Assembly: GCF_026004055.1 (NCBI RefSeq)
Contig: NZ_BPIJ01000001.1
Location: 744,001 to 808,000 of the forward strand
DNA length: 64,000 nt
Source: Meiothermus sp.
GTDB taxonomy: Bacteria > Deinococcota > Deinococci > Deinococcales > Thermaceae
Reading direction: 5' to 3'
Below are positions 45,257 to 56,020 of the stretch, piece by piece; within the stretch, counting starts at the first letter, position 1; each line of letters starts with the position of its first letter. The position numbers and the translations under genes were made by a program. Below the pieces are notes generated by a model. That model was not told where the DNA came from, did not search any database, and saw nothing but the letters and a program-made list of their open reading frames with translations.

Positions 45257-46846
45257 ATGGAGCCTGTTCCCAGCTTATACCGCCTGATCAAGCTGTACCG
45301 GCTGTTTTTGCCGCTGGCGATTGTGCTCGTGGTAGTGCTTTTTGAGCTTTCCCTCGAGCCCTACCAGGGCCAGCCGGTGGCTTTCTGGCTACGCATGGGC
45401 TTTTACGGCCTGGTGGGGCCTTTGGTCACTTGGATGACCCTGGAGTGGATTGCCCAGCAGGTACAAGACCGCGAGTGGGCCCAGCGCGCCCTGGAGGCGG
45501 CCAACCGGCGGCTGGAGGCCATCGGCAACATTCTCAAACGTGCCTCGGCAGCCGACAACCTCGAGCAGGCCCTGGCCTCGGTAGTGCAGGAAGTAGCCCA
45601 AGTGCTGGGCATGGAGGCCGCACTGACCCTGGAGGGGGTGCGGGCCACCTCTCCAGGCTTCAAGGCGGGGCCAGAGCCACTTTTCGAGCTTCCTTTACCG
45701 GGTATGGCAGGGAAGCTCGAGGTGGTCTTGCCCCGGCCCCTGACAGAAGAGGAGCAGGGGTTTTTGCAGGTGCTGGTAGCCGAGGTAGCCGGGGCGCTGG
45801 ACTCGGTGCGGGCCCGCAGTCGCGACCTGCTCACCCTCTACGAAGTCGACCAGGCTCTGCGGGCCGAGGCTAACCTAGGCCGGCTGCTTGAACGCCTGCT
45901 GGAGCGCATCCTGGTCTGGGCCGGGGCCAGCGGAGGCGGGGTGCTGCTATTGGGCGAAGAAGGTTTTCTACAGCCGCAGGTGATGCAGAACCTCCACCTA
46001 GCCCCCTACGCCTTTATCCCCGAGGGATGCTGGAAAGAAGCCCTGGAAGCGCCGGTCTTCGTGCAGGACAACCTGCTGGCAGTACCGCTGCGGGAACAGA
46101 GCGCCATCGGCCTGCTGCTGGTGCAGGGCGAAGCCGAAAACCTGCGCCAAAAGCTGCCCTTTCTACGCTTTCTGGCTGCCCAGGTAGCGTTGGCCGTGCG
46201 CAATGCCCAGGCCTACCTGCGGGCCGAGGAGCTGGCCCTTACCGAAGAACGCAACCGCATCGCTCGTGAAATCCACGATGGCATTGCTCAGGCCCTGGCC
46301 TTTATGGCCCTCAAACTCGACCTGGCCGAACGGCTGCTGCAAACCGACCTCAAACGCGCTATCGAAGAACTCCAGCAGGTCAAGGAGACCCTTCGGGGCC
46401 AGATACGAGAGGTACGGCGCAGCATTTTCGCCTTGCGGCCCATTGATCTGGAGCGCTATGGCTTCCTCGAGTCGGTGCGGCGCTATGCCAGCGCTTTTGC
46501 CGAACAGGCCGGCTTCCGCGTGCGCCTCAGCCTGCCGGAAAAAATCGAGCTCTCGCAGGCCTCTGAACTGGTATTTTTCCGGGTTTTGCAAGAGGCCCTG
46601 ACCAATGCTGCCAAACATGGTAGGCCGGGGCTGGTGCAGGTCAAGCTAACCGCGTTGGGTGAGCGGGGTGGGGTGCTGGAGATAAGCGACAACGGAAAAG
46701 GCTTCAAGGCCGGAGGCTCAGCCAATGGCATGGGTGGCTTTGGTCTGACCCAGATGCGCGAACGGGTTGAGGCTCGGGGTGGGCGCTTTGTGGTTGAATC
46801 GGCAGAGAACCAGGGCACCACGGTACGGGCCGAATTGCCGTTCTAA
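45257..46846 (+). CDS. Membrane sensor histidine kinase (HisKA_3/NarL type), no adjacent response regulator
   Basis: A 529-residue kinase. Two N-terminal helices (LYRLFLPLAIVLVVVLFELSL and LRMGFYGLVGPLVTWMTLEW) are followed by a coiled region, two GAF-like segments (about 90-190 and 195-325), a HisKA_3 domain with phospho-acceptor His in RNRIAREIHDGIAQALAFMALKL, and an HATPase with ALTNAAKHG and DNGKGF. Starts 6 nt after TATCTT (leaderless). Its regulator would be NarL/FixJ-like, but the next gene is unrelated and on the other strand. Confidence 0.92.
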   Translation: MEPVPSLYRLIKLYRLFLPLAIVLVVVLFELSLEPYQGQPVAFWLRMGFYGLVGPLVTWMTLEWIAQQVQDREWAQRALEAANRRLEAIGNILKRASAADNLEQALASVVQEVAQVLGMEAALTLEGVRATSPGFKAGPEPLFELPLPGMAGKLEVVLPRPLTEEEQGFLQVLVAEVAGALDSVRARSRDLLTLYEVDQALRAEANLGRLLERLLERILVWAGASGGGVLLLGEEGFLQPQVMQNLHLAPYAFIPEGCWKEALEAPVFVQDNLLAVPLREQSAIGLLLVQGEAENLRQKLPFLRFLAAQVALAVRNAQAYLRAEELALTEERNRIAREIHDGIAQALAFMALKLDLAERLLQTDLKRAIEELQQVKETLRGQIREVRRSIFALRPIDLERYGFLESVRRYASAFAEQAGFRVRLSLPEKIELSQASELVFFRVLQEALTNAAKHGRPGLVQVKLTALGERGGVLEISDNGKGFKAGGSANGMGGFGLTQMRERVEARGGRFVVESAENQGTTVRAELPF

Positions 46847-46877
46847 CGATCTTTGCCGCCAAACCGTGGGAACACCT

Positions 46878-47747
46878 TTATCTGGACATGGCCCTAGGCA
46901 GACAGCGGGAGGCCAGGCTCCGGCCTTGCGGCGGCACAACCAACCGATACTCGGCCTGCATATCCACCACCCGGCCCGTAAGTCGGATTAGAATCAGCAT
47001 CTCAGAATTGCGGGCTTTTTGCCAGTTCTCGAGGCTGCTCGCATATAGGGCCGATTCACCGGGCAACAATAGGCGAATCCGTCCATTTTGCACGGCTCCC
47101 ACATGAAACGCCGCCGGTCTGGCGAAGTCGGGGATTTTGTCGTAGGGGGCCTTGAGGTTGGCCTCGGCCCAGACCCGGCTGGCCACCGCATAAACGGTTC
47201 CAGGGGGGTCGCTCACCCGCAACTCGTGTAAGCAACGCCGGGCCGCCGGATCTTCATCGAGGAGCTTGGCCAGGTAGGGTGGGGCGTCGCTGCGGTCGAT
47301 CAGGGCTTTACGCACCAGGTACATGTAGCCCAGGTAGGGATTAACCGGATTTGTCGCGGTGCCCAGCCTGAATACCGTCGGGCCAATGGTAAGGACGGGG
47401 TTGGCCCAACCCTCCACCTTGACCACCGTGCCCACCCCCAGATCCACCTGGGCCAGGTTGATGAACAAGTCGTCGAAAACCGCATAGGAGATCTCGTTCT
47501 GGCTGACCATCCGCAGGTACAGGGCGTTCGCAGTTTGGGGGAACCTGACCTCGAGCAAATACCGCCCCAAAATGCCGGTTTCGTTGAAGCGCACCCCTTT
47601 GGGCTCCAAGAGGCCCCGCAAGGCGCTTACCCGCAACAAAGCAGGTTGTTGCACCCCTCCCACCGCCCAGGGCACCGAGCCCACCTCGCTTTGCGCCAGC
47701 GATAAAACCAACCCCAACATCCCTCCCCACACCAGGCTCTTTTTCAT
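46878..47747 (-). CDS. Secreted protein of unknown function
   Basis: A 289-residue protein with signal peptide MKKSLVWGGMLGLVLSLAQS. The rest is not recognised: NEISYAVFDDLFINLAQVDLG, VVKVEGWANPVLTIGPTVFRLG, RLTGRVVDMQAEYRLVVPPQG. Two Cys in the middle and end (RRCLHEL, SRCLPRA) may form a disulfide. The ATG at 47747 has GGGGGAG upstream. Confidence 0.7.
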   Translation of the reverse strand: MKKSLVWGGMLGLVLSLAQSEVGSVPWAVGGVQQPALLRVSALRGLLEPKGVRFNETGILGRYLLEVRFPQTANALYLRMVSQNEISYAVFDDLFINLAQVDLGVGTVVKVEGWANPVLTIGPTVFRLGTATNPVNPYLGYMYLVRKALIDRSDAPPYLAKLLDEDPAARRCLHELRVSDPPGTVYAVASRVWAEANLKAPYDKIPDFARPAAFHVGAVQNGRIRLLLPGESALYASSLENWQKARNSEMLILIRLTGRVVDMQAEYRLVVPPQGRSLASRCLPRAMSR

Positions 47748-47922
47748 CTGTGGCTCCCCCGCTGCCGCACCCCTTCGCACCATGGGCCCCTGCAATCCGC
47801 CGACCGGTCTTGTTTATATGTTCCCCCACAGCCAAAATCGCTAGCCAGCACCGTTGTTCTACCACGTTCAGCCTTGGACTTTGGGCCTTTAGCCCTCATG
47901 ACTGGCGCGCTTGGCTCAGCAG

Positions 47923-49266
47923 CTACACCTCTATGGCCCTTCCCCATTCCGCCAAAAAAGCCGTTTTGCCCCGTTCGCGCAGGGCCTGGCCCAGGCTTTG
48001 CAGTTTGTCCACTTCGCCGTGTATCAGAGCTATGCGCTTCTCGCTATCCAGCCAGTCCAGCAGTTCGTCGCGGCCCGCATGGCCGGAAAATCCCCCCAGG
48101 GTATGAGTCTTGGCCCGCACCCGCACGGTTTCGCCAAACATCCGCACGGTTTCGGCGTTGTGGATGAGTAGCTCACCCAGGCCACCCCTGGGCTGGTAGC
48201 CGGTGATGATGACCGCATTTTTCGCATCAGGCAGACCTAAGCGTAGGTGGTGCAAGATGCGCCCGCCCGAGAGCATCCCGTTACCGGCAATTATGATCAG
48301 GGGCCCCTTCATCAGGTTCAGGGCCTTGGACTCCTCCACGCTTTGGGTGTAGTCGAGGCGTTTGGGCCGGAAAGGGTCAAGCCCCTGTGAATAAAGGTGC
48401 TGCACTTCGGTGCTGAAGAAGTCCCGCACTTTGGGATAGATCTCGCTAATTTTGGAGGCCATGGGCGAGTCCACAAATACCGGGACGATGGGAATGGCCT
48501 CCCGCTGCTCGAGCTCGCGGAGATAAAACAGAATCTCCTGGGTGCGCTCGAGGGCAAACGAAGGAATGAACACCTTACCCTCCTGGCTCAGTACCTCGCT
48601 CAGTATCTCGGCAAACTCTTCCAGGGTGGCGGCAAAAGGGCGGTGAGAGCGGTCGCCGTAGGTTCCTTCGCAGAGCATCAGGTCTACCTGGGCAGGGTAG
48701 TCGGGGTCGGTGAGCACATCCTTGCGCCGGTGCCCCAGGTCACCGCTAAAAATTACGGATTTACCGCCGGCCTCGAGCTGAATGAAGGCACTGCCCGGCA
48801 GGTGCCCCGCATCACGCAAACGATAGCGAAAGGGCCCCAGACTTTGGGTCTGGTAGTAGGTAACCTCCTCCAAACGGGTATAAAGCTCTTCCAGGTCTTT
48901 TTCATCCCAGAGTAGTGGAGGAGCCTGGCGGCCTTTGCGCTCCAGACGCTCGCGCTCTTCTTGCATTAGCTTTAGCGAGTCCTCCAGGATTACCGGCAGA
49001 ATCAGCCGGGTGGGCTCGGTCACGTACACCCGGCCCCGATAACCCTGCCGCACCAGCAAGGGCAGGCGCCCAATGTGGTCGTTGTGGGCATGGGAAATCA
49101 GCACTGCATCAATGCGCTGGGCGTCAAAACCAAAAGGCTCCTGGTTACGTTCTTCGTCGGTTCCCTGGTAAGCTCCGCAATCGAGCAGCAACCGAAAATC
49201 CTGATGTTCAACCAAATGACAGCTGCCGGTCACCGTCTGGGCCGCCCCAAAAGGAGTTATGCGCAT
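47923..49266 (-). CDS. Metallo-beta-lactamase/beta-CASP ribonuclease (CPSF type)
   Basis: A 447-residue beta-CASP nuclease. Zinc motifs SHAHNDHIGRLP, DAGHLPGSAF and FSGDLG precede the CASP block (FIPSFALERTQEILFYL, FVDSPMASKISEIY, GNGMLSGGRILHHL) and the RMM motif ends with HTLGGFSGHAGRDEL and LIHGEVDK. It resembles Thermus TTHA0252, an RNA endonuclease. ATG 49266 is 6 nt after TACAGT, probably leaderless, so the in-frame start at 49362 is rejected. Confidence 0.93.
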   Translation of the reverse strand: MRITPFGAAQTVTGSCHLVEHQDFRLLLDCGAYQGTDEERNQEPFGFDAQRIDAVLISHAHNDHIGRLPLLVRQGYRGRVYVTEPTRLILPVILEDSLKLMQEERERLERKGRQAPPLLWDEKDLEELYTRLEEVTYYQTQSLGPFRYRLRDAGHLPGSAFIQLEAGGKSVIFSGDLGHRRKDVLTDPDYPAQVDLMLCEGTYGDRSHRPFAATLEEFAEILSEVLSQEGKVFIPSFALERTQEILFYLRELEQREAIPIVPVFVDSPMASKISEIYPKVRDFFSTEVQHLYSQGLDPFRPKRLDYTQSVEESKALNLMKGPLIIIAGNGMLSGGRILHHLRLGLPDAKNAVIITGYQPRGGLGELLIHNAETVRMFGETVRVRAKTHTLGGFSGHAGRDELLDWLDSEKRIALIHGEVDKLQSLGQALRERGKTAFLAEWGRAIEV

Positions 49267-49440
49267 GCTTGTACTGTACCAAACCCCCGGTACAGGGATA
49301 CCGATCCACTGGGCTGATGCTTTTGCCTTTTTGACGGCCTTTGTTCGGCTTGACAGCCCCACGCGCGTGGTGTAACCTGACGACTTGGACGAGGTTCGAC
49401 CCCTCTATCCAAAGCTGCCATCGGAAAGAAAACAAGCCGG

Positions 49441-49516
<76 letters not shown>

Positions 49517-49520
49517 ACAA

Positions 49521-49606
<86 letters not shown>

Positions 49607-49684
49607 AAGCGCCATAAAGGCGCGCCGATAGCGAATAGTTGATCCCGGTATCAGCTATAGTATTGGTGGCGTGAGGCGCCATGC

Positions 49685-49760
49685 GCGGGAATAGCTCAGT
49701 TGGTAGAGCATCTGCTTCCCAAGCAGAGGGTCGCGGGTTCGAGTCCCGTTTCCCGCTCCA
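49685..49760 (+). tRNA. tRNA-Gly (anticodon CCC)
   Basis: 76 nt with encoded CCA, acceptor GCGGGAA/TTCCCGC (the sequence reads TTTCCCGCTCCA), anticodon loop TTCCCAA, T-arm GTTCGAGTC. Confidence 0.97.
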
Positions 49761-49789
49761 TAAGCGCTCTTTGCGCGAATACCTCCGGT

Positions 49790-49865
49790 GCTCGGGTAGC
49801 TCAGCTGGTAGAGCACACCCTTGGTAAGGGTGAGGTCGTCGGTTCAAGCCCGATCCCGAGCTCCA
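49790..49865 (+). tRNA. tRNA-Thr (anticodon GGT)
   Basis: 76 nt with encoded CCA, acceptor GCTCGGG/CCCGAGC, anticodon loop TTGGTAA, T-arm GTTCAAGCC. Completes a Thr-Tyr-Gly-Thr array before tuf, the order also known in E. coli. Confidence 0.98.
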
Positions 49866-49869
49866 AACC

Positions 49870-49901
49870 CACACCGCCCGTCGACCGCTGCGGGCGGTGT
49901 G
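49870..49901 (+). promoter_or_regulatory. Strong hairpin between tRNA-Thr and tuf
   Basis: CACACCGCCCG and CGGGCGGTGTG form a perfect 11-bp stem with a 10-nt loop and no T run. It may mark RNA processing between the tRNAs and tuf mRNA. Confidence 0.55.
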
Positions 49902-49939
49902 TTCCTGAAAAACCTAGCGGAAGCCAAAGGAGGCAGAAA

Positions 49940-51157
<1,218 letters not shown>

Positions 51158-51180
51158 CGTGCTAAACTATTAGCTTGCTG

Positions 51181-51213
51181 GCCCGGTCAGGCTTTGCTAG
51201 GTCTGACTGGGCC
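51181..51213 (+). promoter_or_regulatory. Hairpin between tuf and rpmG
   Basis: GCCCGGTCAG and CTGACTGGGC pair (one G-U) around a 12-nt loop with no T run. TAAACT lies just upstream (51162-51167) and may be a -10 box for rpmG. The tRNA-Trp often found here in other bacteria is absent. Confidence 0.45.
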
Positions 51214-51235
51214 GAAGGCTGAAAGAGGAAACAAC

Positions 51236-51400
51236 ATGGCGAGCGAAGTACGAATCAAGCTGCTCTTGGAATGCACCGGGTGCAAACGCCGCAACTATGC
51301 GACGGAAAAAAACCGCCGCAACACCACGGCCAAGCTCGAGCTCAAGAAGTACTGCCCCTGGTGCAACAAGCACCTACCGCATAAGGAAGTAAAGGTTTAA
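51236..51400 (+). CDS. rpmG: Ribosomal protein L33
   Basis: A 54-residue L33 with both zinc-ribbon Cys pairs intact (CTGCKRRNY and CPWCNKH). ATG 51236 follows AAGAGGAAAC; an in-frame start 14 codons upstream is rejected because it falls in the hairpin. The next gene, secE, starts 10 nt after the stop. Confidence 0.96.
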   Translation: MASEVRIKLLLECTGCKRRNYATEKNRRNTTAKLELKKYCPWCNKHLPHKEVKV

Positions 51401-51410
51401 GGCGGTTTGT

Positions 51411-51629
51411 ATGGCCCAAGAGCAAAACGCTGCCCCTAGGCGCCCCCTCGGTGCCCGGATTGTCAATTACTTCCGCGAGGCCCGGGCCGAGCTTTCCCGC
51501 GTAACCTGGCCTACCCGCCAAGAAGTCATCGAGTCCACTCAGGTAATCCTGGTGTTTGCGGTGGTGGCGATGGTGGTACTGGGCCTAATTGACACCATCT
51601 TCCGCTTCATCACAGTACGCCTACCCTGA
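51411..51629 (+). CDS. secE: Preprotein translocase subunit SecE
   Basis: A 72-residue SecE with a conserved cytoplasmic amphipathic stretch (NYFREARAELSRVTWPTRQEVIESTQVI) and one transmembrane helix (VILVFAVVAMVVLGLIDTIFRF). It clamps SecY in the translocon. Next gene nusG starts 16 nt later. Confidence 0.96.
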   Translation: MAQEQNAAPRRPLGARIVNYFREARAELSRVTWPTRQEVIESTQVILVFAVVAMVVLGLIDTIFRFITVRLP

Positions 51630-51645
51630 GGTTCTGGTGTGAGCT

Positions 51646-52203
51646 ATGAGCATTGAATGGTACGCCGTCCACACCTATGTAGGCTACGAGGACAAGGTCA
51701 AACAGAACCTCGAGCAACGGGTGAAGGCCCTCGGCATGCAGGACAAGATCTACCAGGTCTTGATCCCCACCGAGGAGGTCGTGGAGCACCGCGAGGGGGG
51801 CAAGAAAGAAGTAGTGCGCCGCAAGCTCTACCCCGGATACATCTATGTATTGGTGGATCTGGGCGATACCCCGGGCGAGGTCAACGAGGCCTGGGAAGTG
51901 GTGCGCAACACCCCCGGTGTAACCGGCTTTGTAGGGACTGCGACCCACCCGGTACCCCTAACCCCCGACGAGGTGCAGCACTTGCTGGAAATTGCCGGCT
52001 TAGCCGGAAAGAAAGAAGCCCCCAAGCCCCAGGTCACCTTCAAGGAAGGGGACGTGGTGCGGGTGGTCTCCGGCCCCTTTGCCGACTTTACTGGTGTGGT
52101 GGGTGAGGTCAACCTCGAGCGCCAGAAGGTCAAGGTGCTGGTTTCCATCTTTGGGCGCGAAACCCCGGTGGAGCTGGAGTTTTCGCAGGTGGTTCGAGCA
52201 TAG
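51646..52203 (+). CDS. nusG: Transcription antitermination/termination factor NusG
   Basis: A 185-residue NusG. The NGN domain starts [31 protein letters not shown] and has [10 protein letters not shown] and [12 protein letters not shown]; the C-terminal KOW domain is [20 protein letters not shown]. It binds RNA polymerase and links it with Rho or the ribosome. Confidence 0.97.
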   Translation: MSIEWYAVHTYVGYEDKVKQNLEQRVKALGMQDKIYQVLIPTEEVVEHREGGKKEVVRRKLYPGYIYVLVDLGDTPGEVNEAWEVVRNTPGVTGFVGTATHPVPLTPDEVQHLLEIAGLAGKKEAPKPQVTFKEGDVVRVVSGPFADFTGVVGEVNLERQKVKVLVSIFGRETPVELEFSQVVRA

Positions 52204-52317
52204 GCTAAAAGCCAAAGGCCCATTCAGCCTGAGGCTTGTAGCGCAAGGCGATAACACCACGAAGTTCGTGGGAGCCGAACCCCGCAGTCTGCGGGATCTA
52301 TAAGGAGGAAACACCAA
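52204..52317 (+). promoter_or_regulatory. Structured leader between nusG and rplK
   Basis: Two hairpins are visible: CCACGAA-G-TTCGTGG and CCCGCAG-T-CTGCGGG, ending near ATAAGGAGGAAAC. This is where L1 binds to repress the L11-L1 operon in other bacteria. A similar role here is an inference. Confidence 0.4.
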
Positions 52318-52752
52318 ATGAAAAAGATAAATGCTGTGGTCAAGTTGCAGCTTCCGGCAGGCAAGGCCACGCCCGCGCCTCCGGTAGGCCCGGCCCTGGG
52401 TCAACACGGGGCCAACATCATGGAGTTCGTGAAGCAGTTCAATGCCGCGACCGCCAACATGGGCGACGCCATTGTTCCTGTTGAAATCACCATCTTTTCG
52501 GATCGCTCCTTCTCTTTCATCACCAAAACCCCCCCGGCCTCCTACCTGATCCGTAAGGCCGCCGGCATCGAAAAGGGTTCGGGCAAAGCCGGGCGGGAAA
52601 AAGTGGGTAAGCTTACCTGGGAGCAGTGTCTCCAGATTGCCAAGCAAAAAATGGCCGACATGAACGCCAACGATGTCGAAGCCGCCGCTCGTCAAATTGC
52701 GGGCTCGGCCAGGGCCATGGGTGTAGAAGTAACGGGGGTGCCCCATGCCTAA
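52318..52752 (+). CDS. rplK: Ribosomal protein L11
   Basis: A 144-residue L11: [39 protein letters not shown] is the N-terminal domain with the thiostrepton-region prolines, and [16 protein letters not shown] is the RNA-binding start of the C-terminal domain. ATG follows AAGGAGG. It overlaps rplA by 8 nt. Confidence 0.98.
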   Translation: MKKINAVVKLQLPAGKATPAPPVGPALGQHGANIMEFVKQFNAATANMGDAIVPVEITIFSDRSFSFITKTPPASYLIRKAAGIEKGSGKAGREKVGKLTWEQCLQIAKQKMADMNANDVEAAARQIAGSARAMGVEVTGVPHA

Positions 52753-53446
52753 GCACGGGAAACGCTATCGTGCCTTGTTGGAAAAAGTAGATCTAAACAA
52801 GGTCTACTCGATTGAAGAAGCTGCTGCCCTGATTCCTCAGATCAAGAGTGCCAAATTCGACGAAACCGTCGAGGTGCACGTCAAACTGGGGATCGACGCC
52901 AAAAAGTCTGACCAGAACGTGCGCTCTACCGTAGCCCTCCCCCACGGCACGGGCCGCAGCGTGCGGGTACTGGCCATTGCCAAGGGCGATAAGATTGCCG
53001 AAGCCCGCGAGGCGGGGGCCGATATCGCCGCAGGCGAAGAGATCATTCAGGAAATCCTGGATGGTCGCTCCGACTTCGATGCGGTGGTAGCTACCCCTGA
53101 CGTGATGGGGGCGGTGGGCTCCAAGCTAGGTCGTATCCTGGGGCCCAAAGGCATGTTGCCCAACCCCAAGGCCGGTACGGTGGGCTTCAACATTGGCGAG
53201 ATGGTGCGCGAGATCAAGGCCGGGCGTATCGAGTTCCGCAACGACAAAACCGGGGTGGTGCATGGCCCTGTGGGCAAAGCCAGCTTTGCCCCCGAGAAAA
53301 TCGCCGAGAATGTGCGGGCTTTCATCAAAGCCGTGGAGGGGGCCAAGCCCGATAGCGCCAAAGGCACCTATCTGCGCTCGATCTACCTCTCCACTACCAT
53401 GGGGCCCAGCATCAAGGTAAGCACCAGCGCTGGCCAGCAGTCTTGA
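52745..53446 (+). CDS. rplA: Ribosomal protein L1
   Basis: A 233-residue L1 with the conserved blocks [79 protein letters not shown] and [18 protein letters not shown]. It binds 23S rRNA and the operon mRNA in other bacteria. rplJ and rplL do not follow; repeat elements and a protease on the other strand do. Confidence 0.98.
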   Translation: MPKHGKRYRALLEKVDLNKVYSIEEAAALIPQIKSAKFDETVEVHVKLGIDAKKSDQNVRSTVALPHGTGRSVRVLAIAKGDKIAEAREAGADIAAGEEIIQEILDGRSDFDAVVATPDVMGAVGSKLGRILGPKGMLPNPKAGTVGFNIGEMVREIKAGRIEFRNDKTGVVHGPVGKASFAPEKIAENVRAFIKAVEGAKPDSAKGTYLRSIYLSTTMGPSIKVSTSAGQQS

Positions 53447-53475
53447 GAGTTTAACACCCGTTTTTTTGCTGTGTG

Positions 53476-53635
53476 GATGCAAAAACCACCCCATCCCGCT
53501 TCGCCCCCTCCCTACCCTACGTGGTAGGGAGGGGTTTTTACACCATCCCTTTCAAGGGCCAAAGTAGTATGGAATCTCTACAAGATGTATTCGGTGTGGA
53601 GTAAATAGCTTTGGAAATTTAGTTACCAGAGCACT
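53476..53635 (+). repeat. Partial family R element (right half)
   Basis: It corresponds to the 3' half of the 342-bp element from GGATGCAAAAA onward, diverged and shortened, ending GTTACCAGAGCACT. It directly abuts full copy 4, giving a tandem arrangement with shared CACTAAGTG at the joint. Confidence 0.75.
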
Positions 53636-53636
53636 A

Positions 53637-53978
53637 AGTGGTCTGGTAACAAAATACGCAGTATGGGGTTTAGCCTTCAGAACGCGCCGTGTCTCGTAAA
53701 CCTGGGCCTTCGGTGTCTTGCCTGTACGGTCATGCAAAAAGCACCCCACCCCGCTTCGTCCCTTTCCTCCCCTACTGCGTAGGGGAGGCCAGGTGGGGTG
53801 GCTGACCTGGCCCTTCACCCAGCGGATTGGGGGCCTTGCCTGATACCCTCCCCCACCCTCCCTACGCGGTAGGGAGGGCGTTTTTAGGCCATCTCGGGGG
53901 CCGAAGTGGGATGGAATCTCTACATCGATGTATTCGGTGTGGAGTAAATAGCTTTGGAAATTTAGTTACCAGAGCACT
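53637..53978 (+). repeat. 342-bp element (family R), copy 4
   Basis: Full-length, with ends AGTGGTCTGGTAAC and GTTACCAGAGCACT. Its right end provides the stop codon (TAG, complement 53977-53979) of the subtilase gene on the minus strand. Confidence 0.92.
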
Positions 53979-55914
53979 AAGGCCCTACCCGCAGGGTGCC
54001 CAGGTCGAGGGTGTTTCGGCCACTTACCTGCAGTTCTCGCTCGAGCCTAGGCTCTCCAAGGTCACAAAGGCTGTTACCCGAGTCGTCGCGGCAGACCGTC
54101 ATGGTGTAGCGGCCAGGCACCAGGTAGGTCTCAAAAAGCCCGCTCAATAGGGGTATTCGCCTTGAACTCGGGCCCTGGAAGCTCACCAGGAAATCGCCTT
54201 TGGGCAATGTCCAGGCAAAGGCACTGGGCAGATTGAGCAGACCATAGCCAAAGGCATCGTCACGGCCTAGGGGCCCCAGGTCGGTAAGATTGGATCGAAT
54301 AAGAGCCCAGGCCTGGGCCGCATCGGAGGCTTTGCCCGCGGATAGCACCATGGCCAGCGCTGCCGCTACCTGGGGAGTGGCCTGCGAAGTGCCCATGTAA
54401 AAGGTGTAGTTGGGCGAGTTGGTATCGTAGTTCCAGGTAGTCGAAAGAATCCCACCATCGGTTTGCGAAGTGTTGCCCCCAGGAGCTGCAATGTCCACCT
54501 CGCTGTTTTGTTGACTGTAATAAGCTACCTGGTTATTTCGGTCGGTAGCGGCTACCGAGATGGCTCCGGGGCAGGCTGCCGGGTAGACCATTGCACCAGG
54601 CATACGGCTCTGGAAATTGCCCGCAGCTGCCACCACCAGCACCCCCTGGGCCACCGCATCGGCAACCGCTTCGCACATCAGGTTCGAATAGCTGGTCGAG
54701 CCCAATGAAAGATTAATGACTTGAGCAGGCTGGGGGTTTTGCAGGGTCTGGCCAGCCTTTTGCACCGGAATGCCGGCAGCATAGCGAACCGCCAGGGCCA
54801 CATCCTCGAAGGTGCCGTTGCCCGAGGAGTCCAGCACCCGCAAGGGCAATACCTTGATGGGGGCGTTGTAAGCCATCCCAACAATGCCCGAATCGGTACA
54901 GATGGGGCAGGCGGGCGTAAAGGCTCCACTGTTAGCGGTAATGATGCCGGTTACATGGGTACCGTGGCTGCCGGTGGTGCGAGAGAGCAGGTCGCAGGGG
55001 TCGGTGGGGTCGGGGTCGCCGGGGCTTCCGGGGGCCGGGTCGCCGCAGGGGTCGTAGGGCTGGTCGGGGTCGGCTGGGGGTACAGCGTCGCCCACAAAGT
55101 CGTAGGCACCCTCGCCCGGTAGCCAAAGCCGCCCGGCCAGGTCGGGGTGGTCGTAGCGTACCCCGGTGTCCACCACCGCCACGGTGATGGGGTTGCTGTA
55201 GGTTTGCAGGTAGGTAAAGCGGGCCCCCGTGTTGCGCAGATACCATTGTCGGGGGTAGAACTGGTCGGTGGGTTCGCCTTGGGCCTGTACCGTTCCGTTG
55301 ATCTCGGCCCACTCCACGTTGGGGTCGAGGCGCAGACGCTGAAGCAGGGCCTGGGGGTTGGCGGACTGCAGCTTGGTCAGGCGGCTGATCGGGTCGTGGG
55401 ACAGCACCCGGCTTGCCTGGGGCAAGGCCACGCTGCGCAGGTCACGCCGATACTTGACCAGAATTTCGCTGGGCTTTGTGCTGGCTTTGCCGGGAAGCTC
55501 GGAACGCAGCCCCGAGGCGCTCATCTGAACCAGGTTTGCGCTGGAAGCCTGCCCACCCTCGGCCACAACCCCCACCACCCGTACCAGGGGCAATCGCACT
55601 GCTAAGGTAGCCTCGAGGTCACCGTTGATTTGCAGACTGGCACTGTACTCTGACTGGCTGGCCACTTCACCCCCGAAGTCGGCTTTGAGTTGCACCACCG
55701 CAGGGCCTACCCCACTCTGCGGGCTGGCGGTGAGCCAACTGCTAAGGGGGTCAATCCGCCAGGCCATATTAGAGCCCACCCGCAGCGGTAGGCTGGCCTC
55801 GAGACCCTCCATCACCACTTCACTAGGTAGGGAGTTGGACGGCGTAGGCATCCAGGCATTCTGCGAGGCGCAACCTGCTAATAGAACCAATGCCAGCAAA
55901 GCGTAAGGGCGCAT
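53977..55914 (-). CDS. Subtilisin-like serine protease, lipoprotein, with N-terminal extension
   Basis: A 645-residue S8 protease with lipoprotein signal MRPYALLALVLLAGC. Residues 30-150 hold a beta-rich domain of unknown type, then a proregion-like stretch (PSEILVKYRRDLRSV) and the catalytic domain: Asp in ITVAVVDTGVRYDHPDLAGR, His in TTGSHGTHVTGII, Ser in YTFYMGTSQATPQVAA. A Pro/Asp/Gly/Cys-rich loop (near residues 285-310) interrupts the catalytic domain. A short C-terminal domain (GRYTMTVCRDDSGNSLCD) follows. The stop lies in a repeat, so the native C-terminus may be altered. Confidence 0.92.
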   Translation of the reverse strand: MRPYALLALVLLAGCASQNAWMPTPSNSLPSEVVMEGLEASLPLRVGSNMAWRIDPLSSWLTASPQSGVGPAVVQLKADFGGEVASQSEYSASLQINGDLEATLAVRLPLVRVVGVVAEGGQASSANLVQMSASGLRSELPGKASTKPSEILVKYRRDLRSVALPQASRVLSHDPISRLTKLQSANPQALLQRLRLDPNVEWAEINGTVQAQGEPTDQFYPRQWYLRNTGARFTYLQTYSNPITVAVVDTGVRYDHPDLAGRLWLPGEGAYDFVGDAVPPADPDQPYDPCGDPAPGSPGDPDPTDPCDLLSRTTGSHGTHVTGIITANSGAFTPACPICTDSGIVGMAYNAPIKVLPLRVLDSSGNGTFEDVALAVRYAAGIPVQKAGQTLQNPQPAQVINLSLGSTSYSNLMCEAVADAVAQGVLVVAAAGNFQSRMPGAMVYPAACPGAISVAATDRNNQVAYYSQQNSEVDIAAPGGNTSQTDGGILSTTWNYDTNSPNYTFYMGTSQATPQVAAALAMVLSAGKASDAAQAWALIRSNLTDLGPLGRDDAFGYGLLNLPSAFAWTLPKGDFLVSFQGPSSRRIPLLSGLFETYLVPGRYTMTVCRDDSGNSLCDLGEPRLERELQVSGRNTLDLGTLRVGP

Positions 55915-56020
55915 CCCTTCAACACTAACCGCCCTGTAGGCAAAGTCAAGCCGATTCTGACCATTTCCAAGAAAGACTAAAGGGTGAGGCTGAATGTGGA
56001 GAGTTGAGCATCAGTAGCTT

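Noticed and set aside
49700-49939. N-terminal extension of EF-Tu through the tRNA genes
   Set aside because: It translates two tRNA genes; the ATG at 49940 has a strong ribosome binding site and the normal EF-Tu start.
51158-51235. tRNA-Trp gene between tuf and rpmG
   Set aside because: Only a single hairpin is present; there is no acceptor stem, anticodon arm or T-arm.
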